A stretch of 53,092 nt of DNA from Prevotella falsenii DSM 22864 = JCM 15124 (GCF_000613945.1 NZ_BAJY01000018.1:1-53092); one strand, 5' to 3'; numbered from the stretch's first letter, positions 43,374-52,877 are shown. Translations and numbers: made by a program. The notes: a model not told the origin generated them from the letters alone.

Positions 43374-44051
43374 ATGATAAGGAAATTATACATATTGCTT
43401 TGCCTTGCTTTTGCTGTACTTGCGGCAACAGCACAGACCGATAGGCAATACATTCGTAGGGGTAATGCAGCTTTTGCAGCCAAGAAATACGGCGAAGCAG
43501 AGGTAAATTACCGTAAGGCACTCGCAGCTAATGGTCAGAATGCAATAGCCGCTTACGACCTCGGTTGTGCCATGCAGGCACAGCACAAGGACTCTTTGGC
43601 GATACAAAACTACACGTTGGCAACCGAAAACGAGGCGAACAAAGCCCGCCGTGCAAGTGCTTTCCATAATCTTGGAACAGTATTTCAAGGCAAGAAAGAC
43701 TATCAGAAAGCGGTGGAAGCCTACAAGAATGCACTGCGCAACAACCCCCAACACACCAACGCACGCTACAATCTGACCCAGTGTATGCGACTTCTGAAGA
43801 AGCAACAGCAACAACAACAGCAGAACAAACAGCAGCAAAAGAACGATAAAAAGGATAAAAACAAAAATAAGAACAACGATAAAAATAAACAGCAGAACCC
43901 TCAAGACAAGAAAAAACAAGATGACGGAATGAGCAAGGACAACGCCGAGCAGATGTTGAATGCAGCCATGCAGGAAGAAAAAGCAACGTTGGAAAGGCTC
44001 AAGGAACACATGAAGCAGTCTCCAAGCAGACATTTAGAAAAGAACTGGTAA
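43374..44051 (+). CDS. batC: BatC, TPR protein
   Basis: A 225-residue exported protein with a signal peptide (MIRKLYILLCLAFAVLAATA) and tetratricopeptide repeats at about 25-140 (NAAFAAKKYGEAEVNYRKAL, then FHNLGTVFQGKKDYQKAVEA). A low-complexity Gln/Lys/Asn stretch (about 143-185) comes before a short acidic helix. The TPRs probably scaffold BatA, BatB and BatD in the periplasm. The CAG/CAA and AAA/AAC run is likely to vary in length between strains. It abuts batB and lies 7 bp before batD. Confidence 0.9.
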   Translation: MIRKLYILLCLAFAVLAATAQTDRQYIRRGNAAFAAKKYGEAEVNYRKALAANGQNAIAAYDLGCAMQAQHKDSLAIQNYTLATENEANKARRASAFHNLGTVFQGKKDYQKAVEAYKNALRNNPQHTNARYNLTQCMRLLKKQQQQQQQNKQQQKNDKKDKNKNKNNDKNKQQNPQDKKKQDDGMSKDNAEQMLNAAMQEEKATLERLKEHMKQSPSRHLEKNW

Positions 44052-44058
44052 CAACATT

Positions 44059-46635
44059 ATGAAACGATATATTAACATACTGCTATCCTTTTTGCTACCG
44101 CTTGTAGCGTTGGCACAGCACGTTCGCGTGGCAGCACCCCGACAAGTGGAAGTAGGAGAGCAATTCCAAGTAGAGTACATTGTTTATACCGACGATGTAG
44201 AAGGATTGAAATTGGGCAAGATGCCACACGGTATCGAAGTGTTGGCGGGTCCCTATTATACTTCGCAAAGGAACTTACAGATGGTGAACGGGCACATGAG
44301 CAGCTCTTCGTCAGAGTCGTTTACCTACGTCTTTATGGCAACAAAGCGAGGCAATTTCAATATTCCACCGGCACGAATTACCGTGAAAGGGCAAACCATA
44401 GCGTCTACACCGGTGAAGATAACGGCTGCGGGAAACATCAATGCCAGTCGTTCGGCACAGTCAAACGGTGGCGGAAGGCAGGATATAACTATCACCCGAC
44501 CCGAAATCAAGACCATTGGAGGCAAGGATTTATTCGTCAAGGTAACGGCAAACAAGCGCACCGTGCACGAACAGGAACCGGTATTGCTTACTTACAAGGT
44601 ATATACGAATGTGAATTTGGTGCGTATGGCAGGCAAAATGCCCGATATTAAAGGTTCGCATGTGCAAGAGATAACCCTGCCGCAACAGAAGTCTTTCCGC
44701 ACCGAAAAGCTGAACGGACGCACCTATCGCACCACAACATGGAGCCAGTACGTGGTCTATCCGCAAGTAACGGGCAAGCTCCGTGTGCCTTCCGTAACCT
44801 TTACAGGACTTGTGCGCCCCAATATCGACGACTTCGACCCCTTTGCTTTCATGAACGATGGGGGCGACATACAGAAGCAAGTCGAAGCAGAAGGCATTAC
44901 CATCAATGTGCTGCCACTGCCCCAAAAGCCTGCCGATTTCTCGGGCGGAGTGGGCAAAATGAACATCAAGGCACAGCTGAACAAGAGCGATGTTAAAGAG
45001 GGCGACCCCGTAAATCTGCGCATTGTCATTGCGGGTGTGGGCAACTTGAAACTTATGCGCCAACCTGTTGTAACGTTTCCCGATGGTTTCGACGTCTACG
45101 ACCCTAAGCTATCTGACAAGACACACCTCACTGCCAACGGCGTAGAGGGTAGTATGGTGTACGACTTTCTTGCTGTTCCGCGCAAGGAGGGTAACTACAC
45201 AGTACCCCCGGTAACGTTCGTTTACTTCGACACGGCTACCAATTCGTACAAGACTTTGCGCACACAAGCGTTCAAAATAAACGTGGCTAAGGGCGACGGA
45301 ACAACGCAAAATATGGAAGCATTCACAGGAAACGGCAAACAGGACATACGCGGACTGAAGACCGGAGCCGAGGAAATGCTGGCTGAAACAAACTTTTTCG
45401 GCTCGTTCGGCTATTGGTTCATAGCACTGTTGTTTGTCGCTGTGTTCGTCGTTTCTCTCATTATGCTGCGCAAACGTGCCAATATTCGTGGCGACATAGC
45501 CCGCCTGAAGGGCAAGAATGCCGAGCGTGTGGCACTCAATCGCCTACATAAAGCCAAGGTTTTCCTTGAGATGCGCAAGGCAGAAGACTTCTACGACGAG
45601 AACCTTCGGGCACTTTGGGGATACGTCAGCGACAAGTTGAACATTCCCGTAGAGCAACTCTCTCGCAACAATGTGAAAGAAAACTTTGCCAAATTGGGCA
45701 TCGACGGCAGTGTGATAGACAAGTTTATAGCTGCCTTGGACGAATGCGAGTTCCAGCGTTATGCCCCCGGCGACGAACGTGGCAATATGTCGCTGACCTA
45801 CGATGCAGCGATGAAAGCCATTACGGATATAGAAGAAGCAATGAGAAACCAACGCACAAAATCGGCTGACAAGGGCAACGGCACAACACTCCTGCTGCTG
45901 TTTACACTCGCTTTCGCCCTTTTCGCCCTGTCGCAGCATGCCTCTGCCGTTACCATGGAAGAGGCTGCAAAGGCTTACAACAAAGGTAATTACCAAGAAG
46001 CGATAAAGGATTACCAAGCACTGATAAAGCAAAAACCATCGGCAACCCTTTATTACAACCTTGGCAATGCGCACTACCGCAACGGCGATGTAACGCAAGC
46101 CATCATCGCTTACGAGCGTGCGCTGAAACTTGCGCCCAGCGACGAGGACACACGCTATAACCTCCAGCTGGCTCAGGCAAAGACCATCGACCGCCTGTCG
46201 CCCGAGTCTGACGTCTTCTTTATGCGATGGTTACATGCCGTAGTCTATTCGATGAGCATCGACGCTTGGGGCATCGTAAGTCTGGTGGTGCTCTTTTTCA
46301 GTTTTGCCTTTGCGCTGATGTACTTCCTTGCCACCACCATATCGAAGCGCAAGGTGGGCTTTTTCGCCGCTTTCGGTTTCCTGTTGCTCTTCGTTTTCTG
46401 TGTTGTTTTTGCCAAAATACAGCAGAACGAAAAGAGAAACTGCAATCAAGCCATCATCGTTGCCTCCATTGCCACCGTGAAATCGACCCCCGATGTAAAG
46501 GGCGAAAATGCCATTACGCTGCACGAAGGCACGAAGGTTGAAATAGTAGACAGCAGTATGGACGGCTGGAAAGGCATACGCCTGCCCGACCAATCGACAG
46601 GCTGGATACCTGCAAACCAGTTAGAAGAAATATAA
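44059..46635 (+). CDS. batD: BatD-BatE fusion protein
   Basis: An 858-residue protein. Residues 1-600 are BatD: signal peptide (MKRYINILLSFLLPLVALAQ), a run of beta-sandwich domains (about 20-430), a membrane helix near 452-470 (WFIALLFVAVFVVSLIML) and a cytoplasmic helical segment. From about residue 612 the sequence restarts like BatE: an internal hydrophobic stretch resembling a signal peptide (TLLLLFTLAFALFALSQHAS), TPRs (AKAYNKGNYQEAIKDYQALI), two further membrane helices near 730 and 765, and an SH3-like end (KVEIVDSSMDGWKGIRLPDQ). In Bacteroides fragilis these are two genes as I recall. Here they share one frame without a stop. Confidence 0.88.
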   Translation: MKRYINILLSFLLPLVALAQHVRVAAPRQVEVGEQFQVEYIVYTDDVEGLKLGKMPHGIEVLAGPYYTSQRNLQMVNGHMSSSSSESFTYVFMATKRGNFNIPPARITVKGQTIASTPVKITAAGNINASRSAQSNGGGRQDITITRPEIKTIGGKDLFVKVTANKRTVHEQEPVLLTYKVYTNVNLVRMAGKMPDIKGSHVQEITLPQQKSFRTEKLNGRTYRTTTWSQYVVYPQVTGKLRVPSVTFTGLVRPNIDDFDPFAFMNDGGDIQKQVEAEGITINVLPLPQKPADFSGGVGKMNIKAQLNKSDVKEGDPVNLRIVIAGVGNLKLMRQPVVTFPDGFDVYDPKLSDKTHLTANGVEGSMVYDFLAVPRKEGNYTVPPVTFVYFDTATNSYKTLRTQAFKINVAKGDGTTQNMEAFTGNGKQDIRGLKTGAEEMLAETNFFGSFGYWFIALLFVAVFVVSLIMLRKRANIRGDIARLKGKNAERVALNRLHKAKVFLEMRKAEDFYDENLRALWGYVSDKLNIPVEQLSRNNVKENFAKLGIDGSVIDKFIAALDECEFQRYAPGDERGNMSLTYDAAMKAITDIEEAMRNQRTKSADKGNGTTLLLLFTLAFALFALSQHASAVTMEEAAKAYNKGNYQEAIKDYQALIKQKPSATLYYNLGNAHYRNGDVTQAIIAYERALKLAPSDEDTRYNLQLAQAKTIDRLSPESDVFFMRWLHAVVYSMSIDAWGIVSLVVLFFSFAFALMYFLATTISKRKVGFFAAFGFLLLFVFCVVFAKIQQNEKRNCNQAIIVASIATVKSTPDVKGENAITLHEGTKVEIVDSSMDGWKGIRLPDQSTGWIPANQLEEI

Positions 46636-46649
46636 AAACCGAATATTCA

Positions 46650-47351
46650 ATGGATTTGTTCACTATCCTCGAATACGACAAAGCCTTGCTGTTGGCACTC
46701 AACGGCAGCAACAGCGCATTCCTCGACCACGTAGTACTCGTGTTCACATCGGGTCTTACGTGGATTCCCATGTATATATCCTTGTTCTATCTCGTAGTGA
46801 AGAACAACGAAAAATGGAGCCGCATATTTCTCATTGTTGCTGCTGTGGCTGCATGTATGCTGCTTTCCAACGGTATAAACGGCGGTTTTGTAAAACCATA
46901 CATCGGTCGCCTGCGCCCATCGTTCGACCCTTCGCTGGCAGATAGCATATCGTTGGTAAACGGTTATACGGCAGAAGGCTTCAGTTTCTTCTCCGCCCAC
47001 TCCTGCAACGCCTTCACCGTGGCAGTGTTCTTTGTGCTTTTGGTGCGCAGCCGTGTGCTTTCCATCTTCCTTTTCGCGTGGGCGATAACCATTGCATGGA
47101 CGCGTTTGTATCTCGGCGTGCACTTCCCCTCCGATGTTCTTGTGGGTACGGTGGCAGGAATATTCATCGCCTCGCTGTGCTACTTCGGCTACAGCAGGAT
47201 AACAAGTCGTGTTGCGCCCATATCGCCTTATGTTACAGACCAATATACGCAAACAGGTTACAGCCTGAAAGATATAGATGTTGTGCTTGCAACATTCGTT
47301 TTAACCTGCATTTACTGCGTCGTGCGCGGTGTGATAGAAGCAGGATTATAA
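46650..47351 (+). CDS. PAP2 superfamily lipid phosphatase, membrane
   Basis: A 233-residue protein with about six membrane helices. The phosphatase motifs are KPYIGRLRP (about 91-99), SAHSCNA (about 120-126, the family's PSGH site) and TRLYLGVHFPSDVLVG (about 151-166). It should remove phosphate from a lipid such as undecaprenyl pyrophosphate, phosphatidylglycerol phosphate or lipid A. The motifs do not decide among these. It begins 14 bp after batD-batE and lies 12 bp before queA, so it may be read from the same transcript. Confidence 0.9.
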   Translation: MDLFTILEYDKALLLALNGSNSAFLDHVVLVFTSGLTWIPMYISLFYLVVKNNEKWSRIFLIVAAVAACMLLSNGINGGFVKPYIGRLRPSFDPSLADSISLVNGYTAEGFSFFSAHSCNAFTVAVFFVLLVRSRVLSIFLFAWAITIAWTRLYLGVHFPSDVLVGTVAGIFIASLCYFGYSRITSRVAPISPYVTDQYTQTGYSLKDIDVVLATFVLTCIYCVVRGVIEAGL

Positions 47352-47363
47352 ACTCCAACAACC

Positions 47364-48638
47364 ATGTTAGAAGAAACAAGACATATTAAAATATCGGATT
47401 ACGACTATCCGCTGCCCGACGAACGTATCGCAAAGTTCCCACTCGCACAGCGCGACCACAGTAAACTGCTGCTATACAAGCACGGTGAAGTGGGCGAGGA
47501 CGTGTTCTGCAACCTGCCTGCTCATCTGCCAAAAGGTGCGCTTATGGTGTTCAACAACACAAGGGTGATACAGGCACGCATGCACTTTCGCAAGGAAACA
47601 GGTGCGCTCATCGAAATATTTCTGATGGAACCTGCACAGCCTACCGACTACGAACTGATGTTCCAGACCAATGAGCGGTGCTCTTGGCTCTGCATGATAG
47701 GCAACCTGAAGAAATGGAAAGAGGGCACGCTGAAACGCTCGTTTGAAATCAACGGCAACACGCTGGAACTCACAGCTACCGTAGACCGCACGAAGACAAA
47801 TGCTGTTGCAGCGGGTGGAACAAACCATTGGGTGGACTTTGCATGGGACAATGCGAAGGTGTCGTTTGCAGAAATACTCGAGGCAGTGGGCGAATTGCCC
47901 ATACCGCCCTACCTGAACCGCAACACCCAAGAGAGCGACAAGCAGACCTATCAGACCGTTTACTCGAAGATAAAAGGCTCGGTAGCAGCCCCGACAGCAG
48001 GTTTGCACTTCACCGACAAGGTGTTGGCAGCACTCGACAAGGCAGGTATCGTCCGCGATGAACTCACGCTGCACGTCGGAGCAGGCACGTTTAAGCCCGT
48101 AAAGAGCACCGAGATTGAAGGGCACAACATGCACACCGAATACGTGGTGGTGCATCGCCACACCCTCGAAAATCTGCTTTCGCACGGCTGTTCTGCTATT
48201 GCTGTGGGCACAACCAGTGTGCGCACGCTCGAAAGTCTTTATTATATGGGTGTGAAATTGGAACGCAATCCGCAGGCAGCAGAAGACGAATTGCACGTTT
48301 GCCAATGGGAACCTTACGAGCAGGAACACAACGCCGCCGGGCTTGTCATTGTGAATGGCACTGCCGTAACCGTAGAGCGTGCCCTCGAAAATCTGCTCGC
48401 CTACTTGGATAGCAACTGCTTGTCGGCTCTCCATTCCAGTACGCAAATCATCATTGCGCCGGGCTTTGACTACAAGATAGTGAAGATGCTCGTAACCAAC
48501 TTCCATCAGCCGCAGTCTACGCTCCTGCTTCTTGTGAGCGCATTCCTCAAAGGCGATTGGCACAAAGTGTACGACTATGCCCTTGCAAACGACTTCCGCT
48601 TCTTGAGTTATGGCGACAGCAGTCTACTCGTTCCGTAG
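47364..48638 (+). CDS. queA: tRNA preQ1(34) S-adenosylmethionine ribosyltransferase-isomerase
   Basis: Transfers and isomerises the ribose of S-adenosylmethionine onto preQ1 at tRNA position 34 to give epoxyqueuosine. The N-terminal LPDERIAKFPLAQRDHSKLL, the central VAAPTAGLHFTDKVL, LTLHVGAGTFKPV and VGTTSVRTLESL, and the C-terminal TNFHQPQSTLLLLVSAF are all diagnostic. At 424 residues it is longer than the roughly 356-residue Escherichia coli enzyme, with extra sequence at both ends as in other Bacteroidota. No preQ1 riboswitch was seen, and the short spacing to the PAP2 gene leaves no room for one. Confidence 0.95.
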   Translation: MLEETRHIKISDYDYPLPDERIAKFPLAQRDHSKLLLYKHGEVGEDVFCNLPAHLPKGALMVFNNTRVIQARMHFRKETGALIEIFLMEPAQPTDYELMFQTNERCSWLCMIGNLKKWKEGTLKRSFEINGNTLELTATVDRTKTNAVAAGGTNHWVDFAWDNAKVSFAEILEAVGELPIPPYLNRNTQESDKQTYQTVYSKIKGSVAAPTAGLHFTDKVLAALDKAGIVRDELTLHVGAGTFKPVKSTEIEGHNMHTEYVVVHRHTLENLLSHGCSAIAVGTTSVRTLESLYYMGVKLERNPQAAEDELHVCQWEPYEQEHNAAGLVIVNGTAVTVERALENLLAYLDSNCLSALHSSTQIIIAPGFDYKIVKMLVTNFHQPQSTLLLLVSAFLKGDWHKVYDYALANDFRFLSYGDSSLLVP

Positions 48639-48740
48639 CTTTGCCTGCGGATAAAAACGACAAGAAAACTGTAAAAACGACAGCAGTGTCGGTAAAGAAA
48701 CATTACAAGACAATGAAAGGATAGTTTTCTGACTATCAGA

Positions 48741-48875
48741 TATTTACAAAGGCGTTGCGAAAGCGGTTGTTTTGCAATGCGAAAGCGTAGGTTTTGCAAG
48801 GCAAAACAGCCGCTTTTACCGTGCAAAACCTACGCTTTTGAAATGCAATAGCGAAAGTACGGATTTTTGTAAATA
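48741..48875 (+). repeat. short variant of the hairpin element, copy h
   Basis: A 135-bp variant bounded by an exact 10-bp inverted repeat, TATTTACAAA (48741-48750) and TTTGTAAATA (48866-48875). It has four arms in A-B-A'-B' order: GCGGTTGTTTTGC, AAAGCGTAGGTTTTGC, GCAAAACAGCCGC and GCAAAACCTACGCTTTT. Each arm can pair with its partner, but not both pairs as nested hairpins. The rest of the queA-DUF2027 gap is unremarkable. Confidence 0.7.
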
Positions 48876-48909
48876 TTTACTACGGTAATTGAAATAAAAA
48901 ATAAAGAAG

Positions 48910-50100
48910 ATGAAAATAGGCGATAAGGTTAAATTTTTGAACGAAGTTGGAGGTGGCACTATCTCCGGTTTTCAAGGCAAAAAGATTGTTTTGGTGGAAG
49001 ACGAAGACGGTTTCGAAATTCCTACGCCAATCAACAACGTGGTGTTGGTGGGCAACGACGATATATCGGAAGCCAAGATAAGGAGTTTGGAGCAGACAAA
49101 GCAGGAACAGGAAGAAGGCAAATCGAAGTCGATAAAAGCCCGACTGAGCAGCCACGCCGACACGACAGCCGACGAAAAGTGGGACGAAGTGAAAGAGCCG
49201 GAGTACGACCCGGCAGACAATTTCGTGCCGCAGCCACGCGAACGGGAGGGCGGCGACACGCTCACGGCTTATCTTGCGTTTGTTCCGACAAAGCCACGAG
49301 AGCTGAACAACACCGATTTCGAGTCGTACATGGTGAACGATTCCAACTACTACGTACATTATTTATATATGGTGAGCGACGGAAAAACGTGGCGTTGCAA
49401 GTCGGTGGGCGAGATAGAACCCAACACGAAGGTGTTTATGGAGCGGTTTGCCTATACCGATTTGAACGACCTTACCGAAACGTGCGTGCAGCTTTTCGCT
49501 TACAAAGCCGAAAAGCCGTTCGAGTGCAAGCCCGCTCTCGATATGCGAATTCGCATCGATGCCACGAAGTTTTATAAGCTGAACACTTTCCGAGAAAACG
49601 ATTTCTTCGACACACCGGCATTGCTTTACGCCATTACCGAGAAGGCAAAGGTCGAGGAAAACTACATCGAACCGAAGCCGGAGCTACCTAAGAAGTTGCA
49701 GGGAAGCCACACCAAAATCGTAGCACCACAGCCTCAACCAGCCCGAAAACCATTGGAGCGTAGGTACGAAAACAACCAAAGTAAAGCAAAACATGCCAAA
49801 CAAATTCTTAAAAACGATAAAATTGTTGTAGATTTGCATGCTGAAGAGGTATTGGAAACCACCGCAGGCATGTCGGCGGGCGATATTTTGGAATATCAGA
49901 TGGGAATTTTCCATGCCACATTAGAACAATATAAAAACAAAAATCAGCAGAAAATAGTCTTTATTCACGGTAAAGGCGAAGGCGTTCTGCGCCGTGCCAT
50001 ACTCCGCGAATTGAACTATCGGTACAAGAAATATCAATTTCAAGACGCATCGTTCCGCGAATACGGCTACGGTGCAACGCAAGTAACAATAATAACCTAA
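48910..50100 (+). CDS. DUF2027 and Smr domain protein
   Basis: A 396-residue protein with three parts. The N-terminal SH3-like barrel (MKIGDKVKFLNEVGGGTISG, about 1-50) and a beta domain (about 105-245, starting GGDTLTAYLAFVP) match DUF2027. After a Pro/Lys-rich linker the C-terminal Smr domain (about 305-396) shows VDLHAEEV, FIHGKGEGVLR and the closing YGATQVTIIT. Smr domains are nicking endonucleases acting on DNA or RNA, known from MutS2 and recently from ribosome rescue. The fusion with DUF2027 is a Bacteroidota type, so a nucleic-acid role is likely but the target is unknown. Confidence 0.88.
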   Translation: MKIGDKVKFLNEVGGGTISGFQGKKIVLVEDEDGFEIPTPINNVVLVGNDDISEAKIRSLEQTKQEQEEGKSKSIKARLSSHADTTADEKWDEVKEPEYDPADNFVPQPREREGGDTLTAYLAFVPTKPRELNNTDFESYMVNDSNYYVHYLYMVSDGKTWRCKSVGEIEPNTKVFMERFAYTDLNDLTETCVQLFAYKAEKPFECKPALDMRIRIDATKFYKLNTFRENDFFDTPALLYAITEKAKVEENYIEPKPELPKKLQGSHTKIVAPQPQPARKPLERRYENNQSKAKHAKQILKNDKIVVDLHAEEVLETTAGMSAGDILEYQMGIFHATLEQYKNKNQQKIVFIHGKGEGVLRRAILRELNYRYKKYQFQDASFREYGYGATQVTIIT

Positions 50101-50114
50101 TATATATTTTTAGA

Positions 50115-52070
50115 ATGAAATATGGATTTATCAAAGTGGCAACGGCAATACCGGAAGTAAGGATTGCCGATACGAAGTTTAATCTTGAAGCTATTGAAAA
50201 GCAAATTGTATTGGCTGAAGGGCAGGGGGTTGAGATAATCGTCTTCCCGGAGTTCTGTATCACGGGCTATACGTGTCAGGACTTGTTCCGCCAACAATTG
50301 TTGCTCGACGATTCGGAGCACGCTATGATGATGTTGCTCGACTTCACACGCCAGCTCGACATTATTGCCATTGTCGGCATTCCTGTGTGCGTCGGACCTT
50401 TGTTGCTGAACTGTGCTGCCGTGGTTCAGCACGGAAAAATCATTGGTATCGTACCAAAGACCTACCTGCCGAACTATGCAGAGTTCTATGAAAAGCGATG
50501 GTTTGCATCAGCACGCGACCTTTGTCCGACACAAATACACTACGCCGGTCAGACTGTATTGGTTACACCGGCTCGTCAGATATTCCGTACTGCCGACGGA
50601 GTGAAGTTCGGAATCGAAATCTGCGAGGATATTTGGTCGCCCATTCCACCAAGCAACGCACTCACATTAGCAGGCGTAGAGATTATGTTCAACCTTTCGG
50701 CAAGTACCGAACAGATTGGCAAGCACCGCTATCTTGAGGCTTTGTTGGCACAACAAAGTGCCCGCACCATCTCGGCATACGTATATAGCAGTTGCGGTTT
50801 CGGCGAAAGCTCGCAAGATGTAGTGTTCGGTGGCAATGCCTTCATATACGAGAATGGAACACAAATTGCTACGGCAGAACGCTTCTCGCTCGATTCCCAG
50901 CTCATTGTAGGCGAGGTAGACATAGAAAAATTGCGCAGCGAACGCCGTTCAAACACCACTTTCGTGAACGCACAGAAGGACATGTACGTAGACCCGATAG
51001 GCGGTGTGCTACCCGAAAAAACCTATATCAACTGTCTGCCAAAAGAAAACCCTGAGGTCGAATTTACGCTTACACGCAAGATAAACCCGCAACCTTTCAT
51101 TCAAAGCGAGCACATGGAGGCGGCTTGCGAAGAAGTTTTCAACATTCAGGTAGCAGGATTGGCAAAGCGATTGCTGCACACCAATTGTAAGACTATTATA
51201 ATAGGTGTAAGCGGCGGACTCGATTCAACCCTCGCACTGCTCGTCTGTGTGCGTGCTTTCGATAAACTGAAGTTCGACCGCAAAGGCATTATCGGCGTTA
51301 CGATGCCGGGCTTCGGCACGTCGGCACGTACACGCAAGAACGCCATTGCACTCATGGAAGAGTTGGGCGTGGACATGAAAGAAATAAGCATTGCGCCGTC
51401 GGTAACACAGCATCTGAAGGATATTGAGCACGATATAGACCTTCATGACGCTACCTACGAGAATGCACAGGCACGCGAACGCACGCAAATTCTTATGGAT
51501 TTGTCGAACAAATACGGTGGAATGGTTATCGGAACAGGCGACCTCAGCGAGCTTGCGCTCGGCTGGTGTACCTACAACGGAGACCACATGAGCATGTATG
51601 CCGTAAACGGAAGTGTGCCAAAGACGCTTGTGCGCCACCTCGTTACCTACGTTGCCGACCTTTCCGACAACGCCAAAGTGGCAGAAGCCCTGCACGACAT
51701 CGTGGCAACACCCATCTCGCCGGAGCTTGCACCGGCTGACGAAAAGGGCGAAATACAGCAGAAGACGGAAGATATTGTAGGACCATACGAGTTGCACGAC
51801 TTTTTCCTATACTACTTCCTGCGCCACGGTTTCCACCCATCAAAGATTTATTATCTTGCCGGAAAGGCGTTCGAAGGCAAGTACACAGGCGAGGAAATAA
51901 AGAAATGGCTCTATACTTTCGTAAGTCGCTTCTTCCGTCATCAGTTCAAACGTTCGTGTCTGCCCGACGGTCCGAAGGTTGGAACGGTGAGTCTGTCGCC
52001 TCGTGGTGATTGGCGAATGCCGTCAGATGCCCACAGCACCAACTGGTTGGCGGAGATAGAACAACTCTGA
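50115..52070 (+). CDS. nadE: glutamine-dependent NAD+ synthetase
   Basis: Converts nicotinate adenine dinucleotide to NAD+ with ATP, taking ammonia from glutamine. The N-terminal amidase domain (about 1-290) has the nitrilase triad: Glu in FPEFCITGYTC (about 44), Lys in VPKTYLPNY (about 117) and Cys in EICEDIW (about 178). The C-terminal synthetase domain (about 320-651) has the P-loop SGGLDST (about 362-368), GTGDLSELALGW and SPELAP. At 651 residues this is the standard two-domain length. It begins 14 bp after the Smr gene. Confidence 0.95.
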   Translation: MKYGFIKVATAIPEVRIADTKFNLEAIEKQIVLAEGQGVEIIVFPEFCITGYTCQDLFRQQLLLDDSEHAMMMLLDFTRQLDIIAIVGIPVCVGPLLLNCAAVVQHGKIIGIVPKTYLPNYAEFYEKRWFASARDLCPTQIHYAGQTVLVTPARQIFRTADGVKFGIEICEDIWSPIPPSNALTLAGVEIMFNLSASTEQIGKHRYLEALLAQQSARTISAYVYSSCGFGESSQDVVFGGNAFIYENGTQIATAERFSLDSQLIVGEVDIEKLRSERRSNTTFVNAQKDMYVDPIGGVLPEKTYINCLPKENPEVEFTLTRKINPQPFIQSEHMEAACEEVFNIQVAGLAKRLLHTNCKTIIIGVSGGLDSTLALLVCVRAFDKLKFDRKGIIGVTMPGFGTSARTRKNAIALMEELGVDMKEISIAPSVTQHLKDIEHDIDLHDATYENAQARERTQILMDLSNKYGGMVIGTGDLSELALGWCTYNGDHMSMYAVNGSVPKTLVRHLVTYVADLSDNAKVAEALHDIVATPISPELAPADEKGEIQQKTEDIVGPYELHDFFLYYFLRHGFHPSKIYYLAGKAFEGKYTGEEIKKWLYTFVSRFFRHQFKRSCLPDGPKVGTVSLSPRGDWRMPSDAHSTNWLAEIEQL

Positions 52071-52164
52071 ACTGCCCGTTTTCGTTAAGCCAAATAGCGC
52101 ACTGCCAACCTTGCTTGTGCCTTGCCGTGGCGAGATAACGTACAGTTTGAGGAACGAATAAAGA

Positions 52165-52674
52165 ATGAAAAGAACCCTTCTAACATTATTTTTACTCTTG
52201 ATTGCCATATTGGGACGTGCCCAGTATGGCAATTATGTCCAATTAACGGCAGTGGATTTGTTGCAATATCAGCTGCAAAAGACACGCAAGCAGCCCGCAA
52301 CGCCACCCTTCCGCCGCTACGGACTGCGTCGCATACGTGCGTCTAAGTACCTCGACGACAGCGACCCGCGCCACATCTGGGGCTGGCATTTGCAACCCAA
52401 CGAGCAGTACGAAGTGTCAGAACCCCTCTATAAACTCTTTCAAAAGAGCGACCTTTCTTCGCTCGCAATCATCGACACACAAGGTGCAGCCATCGAAGTT
52501 GTGTTTTGGGACAAGACTTATTATCGTCGCTTTTCACAGCAACTACGAAACATAGGCTTCACCGTCAGCAACAGTCCTGCAGCCACGAATGTGCTACAAT
52601 TTCGCAAACCCGACACTACTGTTCAAGTAGACGTTACCATTTGGCCCGACATATACATCTTGAAGATAGAGTAG
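52165..52674 (+). CDS. exported protein of unknown function
   Basis: A 169-residue protein with a signal peptide (MKRTLLTLFLLLIAILGRAQ) and no lipobox. The mature part has two basic stretches (KTRKQPATPPFRRYGLRRIR) and a small alpha/beta region (SSLAIIDTQGAAIEVVFWDK, then WPDIYILKIE). I do not recognise a family. Base composition and codon use match the neighbours, so it is probably real and periplasmic. Its stop is directly followed by the 22-bp array, as with clpC. Confidence 0.7.
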   Translation: MKRTLLTLFLLLIAILGRAQYGNYVQLTAVDLLQYQLQKTRKQPATPPFRRYGLRRIRASKYLDDSDPRHIWGWHLQPNEQYEVSEPLYKLFQKSDLSSLAIIDTQGAAIEVVFWDKTYYRRFSQQLRNIGFTVSNSPAATNVLQFRKPDTTVQVDVTIWPDIYILKIE

Positions 52675-52675
52675 G

Positions 52676-52805
52676 GCGCACCCTTTATTTTGCGTTGGTA
52701 GCACCCTTTGTTTGTATTTGCAACCTTGTTTATTTGTATTTTCACCCTCCTTCTTGCATCTGCAACCTTTTTTGTTTGTATTTGCAATCCCCCTTTCTTT
52801 GTATT
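52676..52805. repeat. tandem array of six 22-bp degenerate units
   Basis: Six units begin at 52676, 52698, 52720, 52742, 52762 and 52784. All are 22 bases except the fourth (20). The consensus is near GCAACCTTTTTTGTTTGTAT then TT. It starts right after a stop codon and runs directly into a 9-bp CTAG array. The array at 7431-7606 has the same period and T-run layout, with a different consensus. Confidence 0.75.
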
Positions 52806-52850
52806 CACATAGAAATTCTAGAAGTACTAGAAATCTCTAGAAATTCTAGT
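52806..52850. repeat. 9-bp-period CTAG-rich array
   Basis: Units CATAGAAAT, TCTAGAAGT, ACTAGAAAT, CTCTAGAAAT and TCTAGTAAG carry four exact CTAG tetramers in 45 bp. It lies between the 22-bp array and hairpin element copy i. Confidence 0.65.
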
Positions 52851-52877
52851 AAGAAACCCAAAAAACTGCCTTAACTT

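Noticed and set aside
43800..43930. Gln/Lys/Asn-rich stretch of batC as a mobile or regulatory repeat
   Set aside because: It stays in frame within an otherwise normal BatC and is ordinary low-complexity coding sequence.
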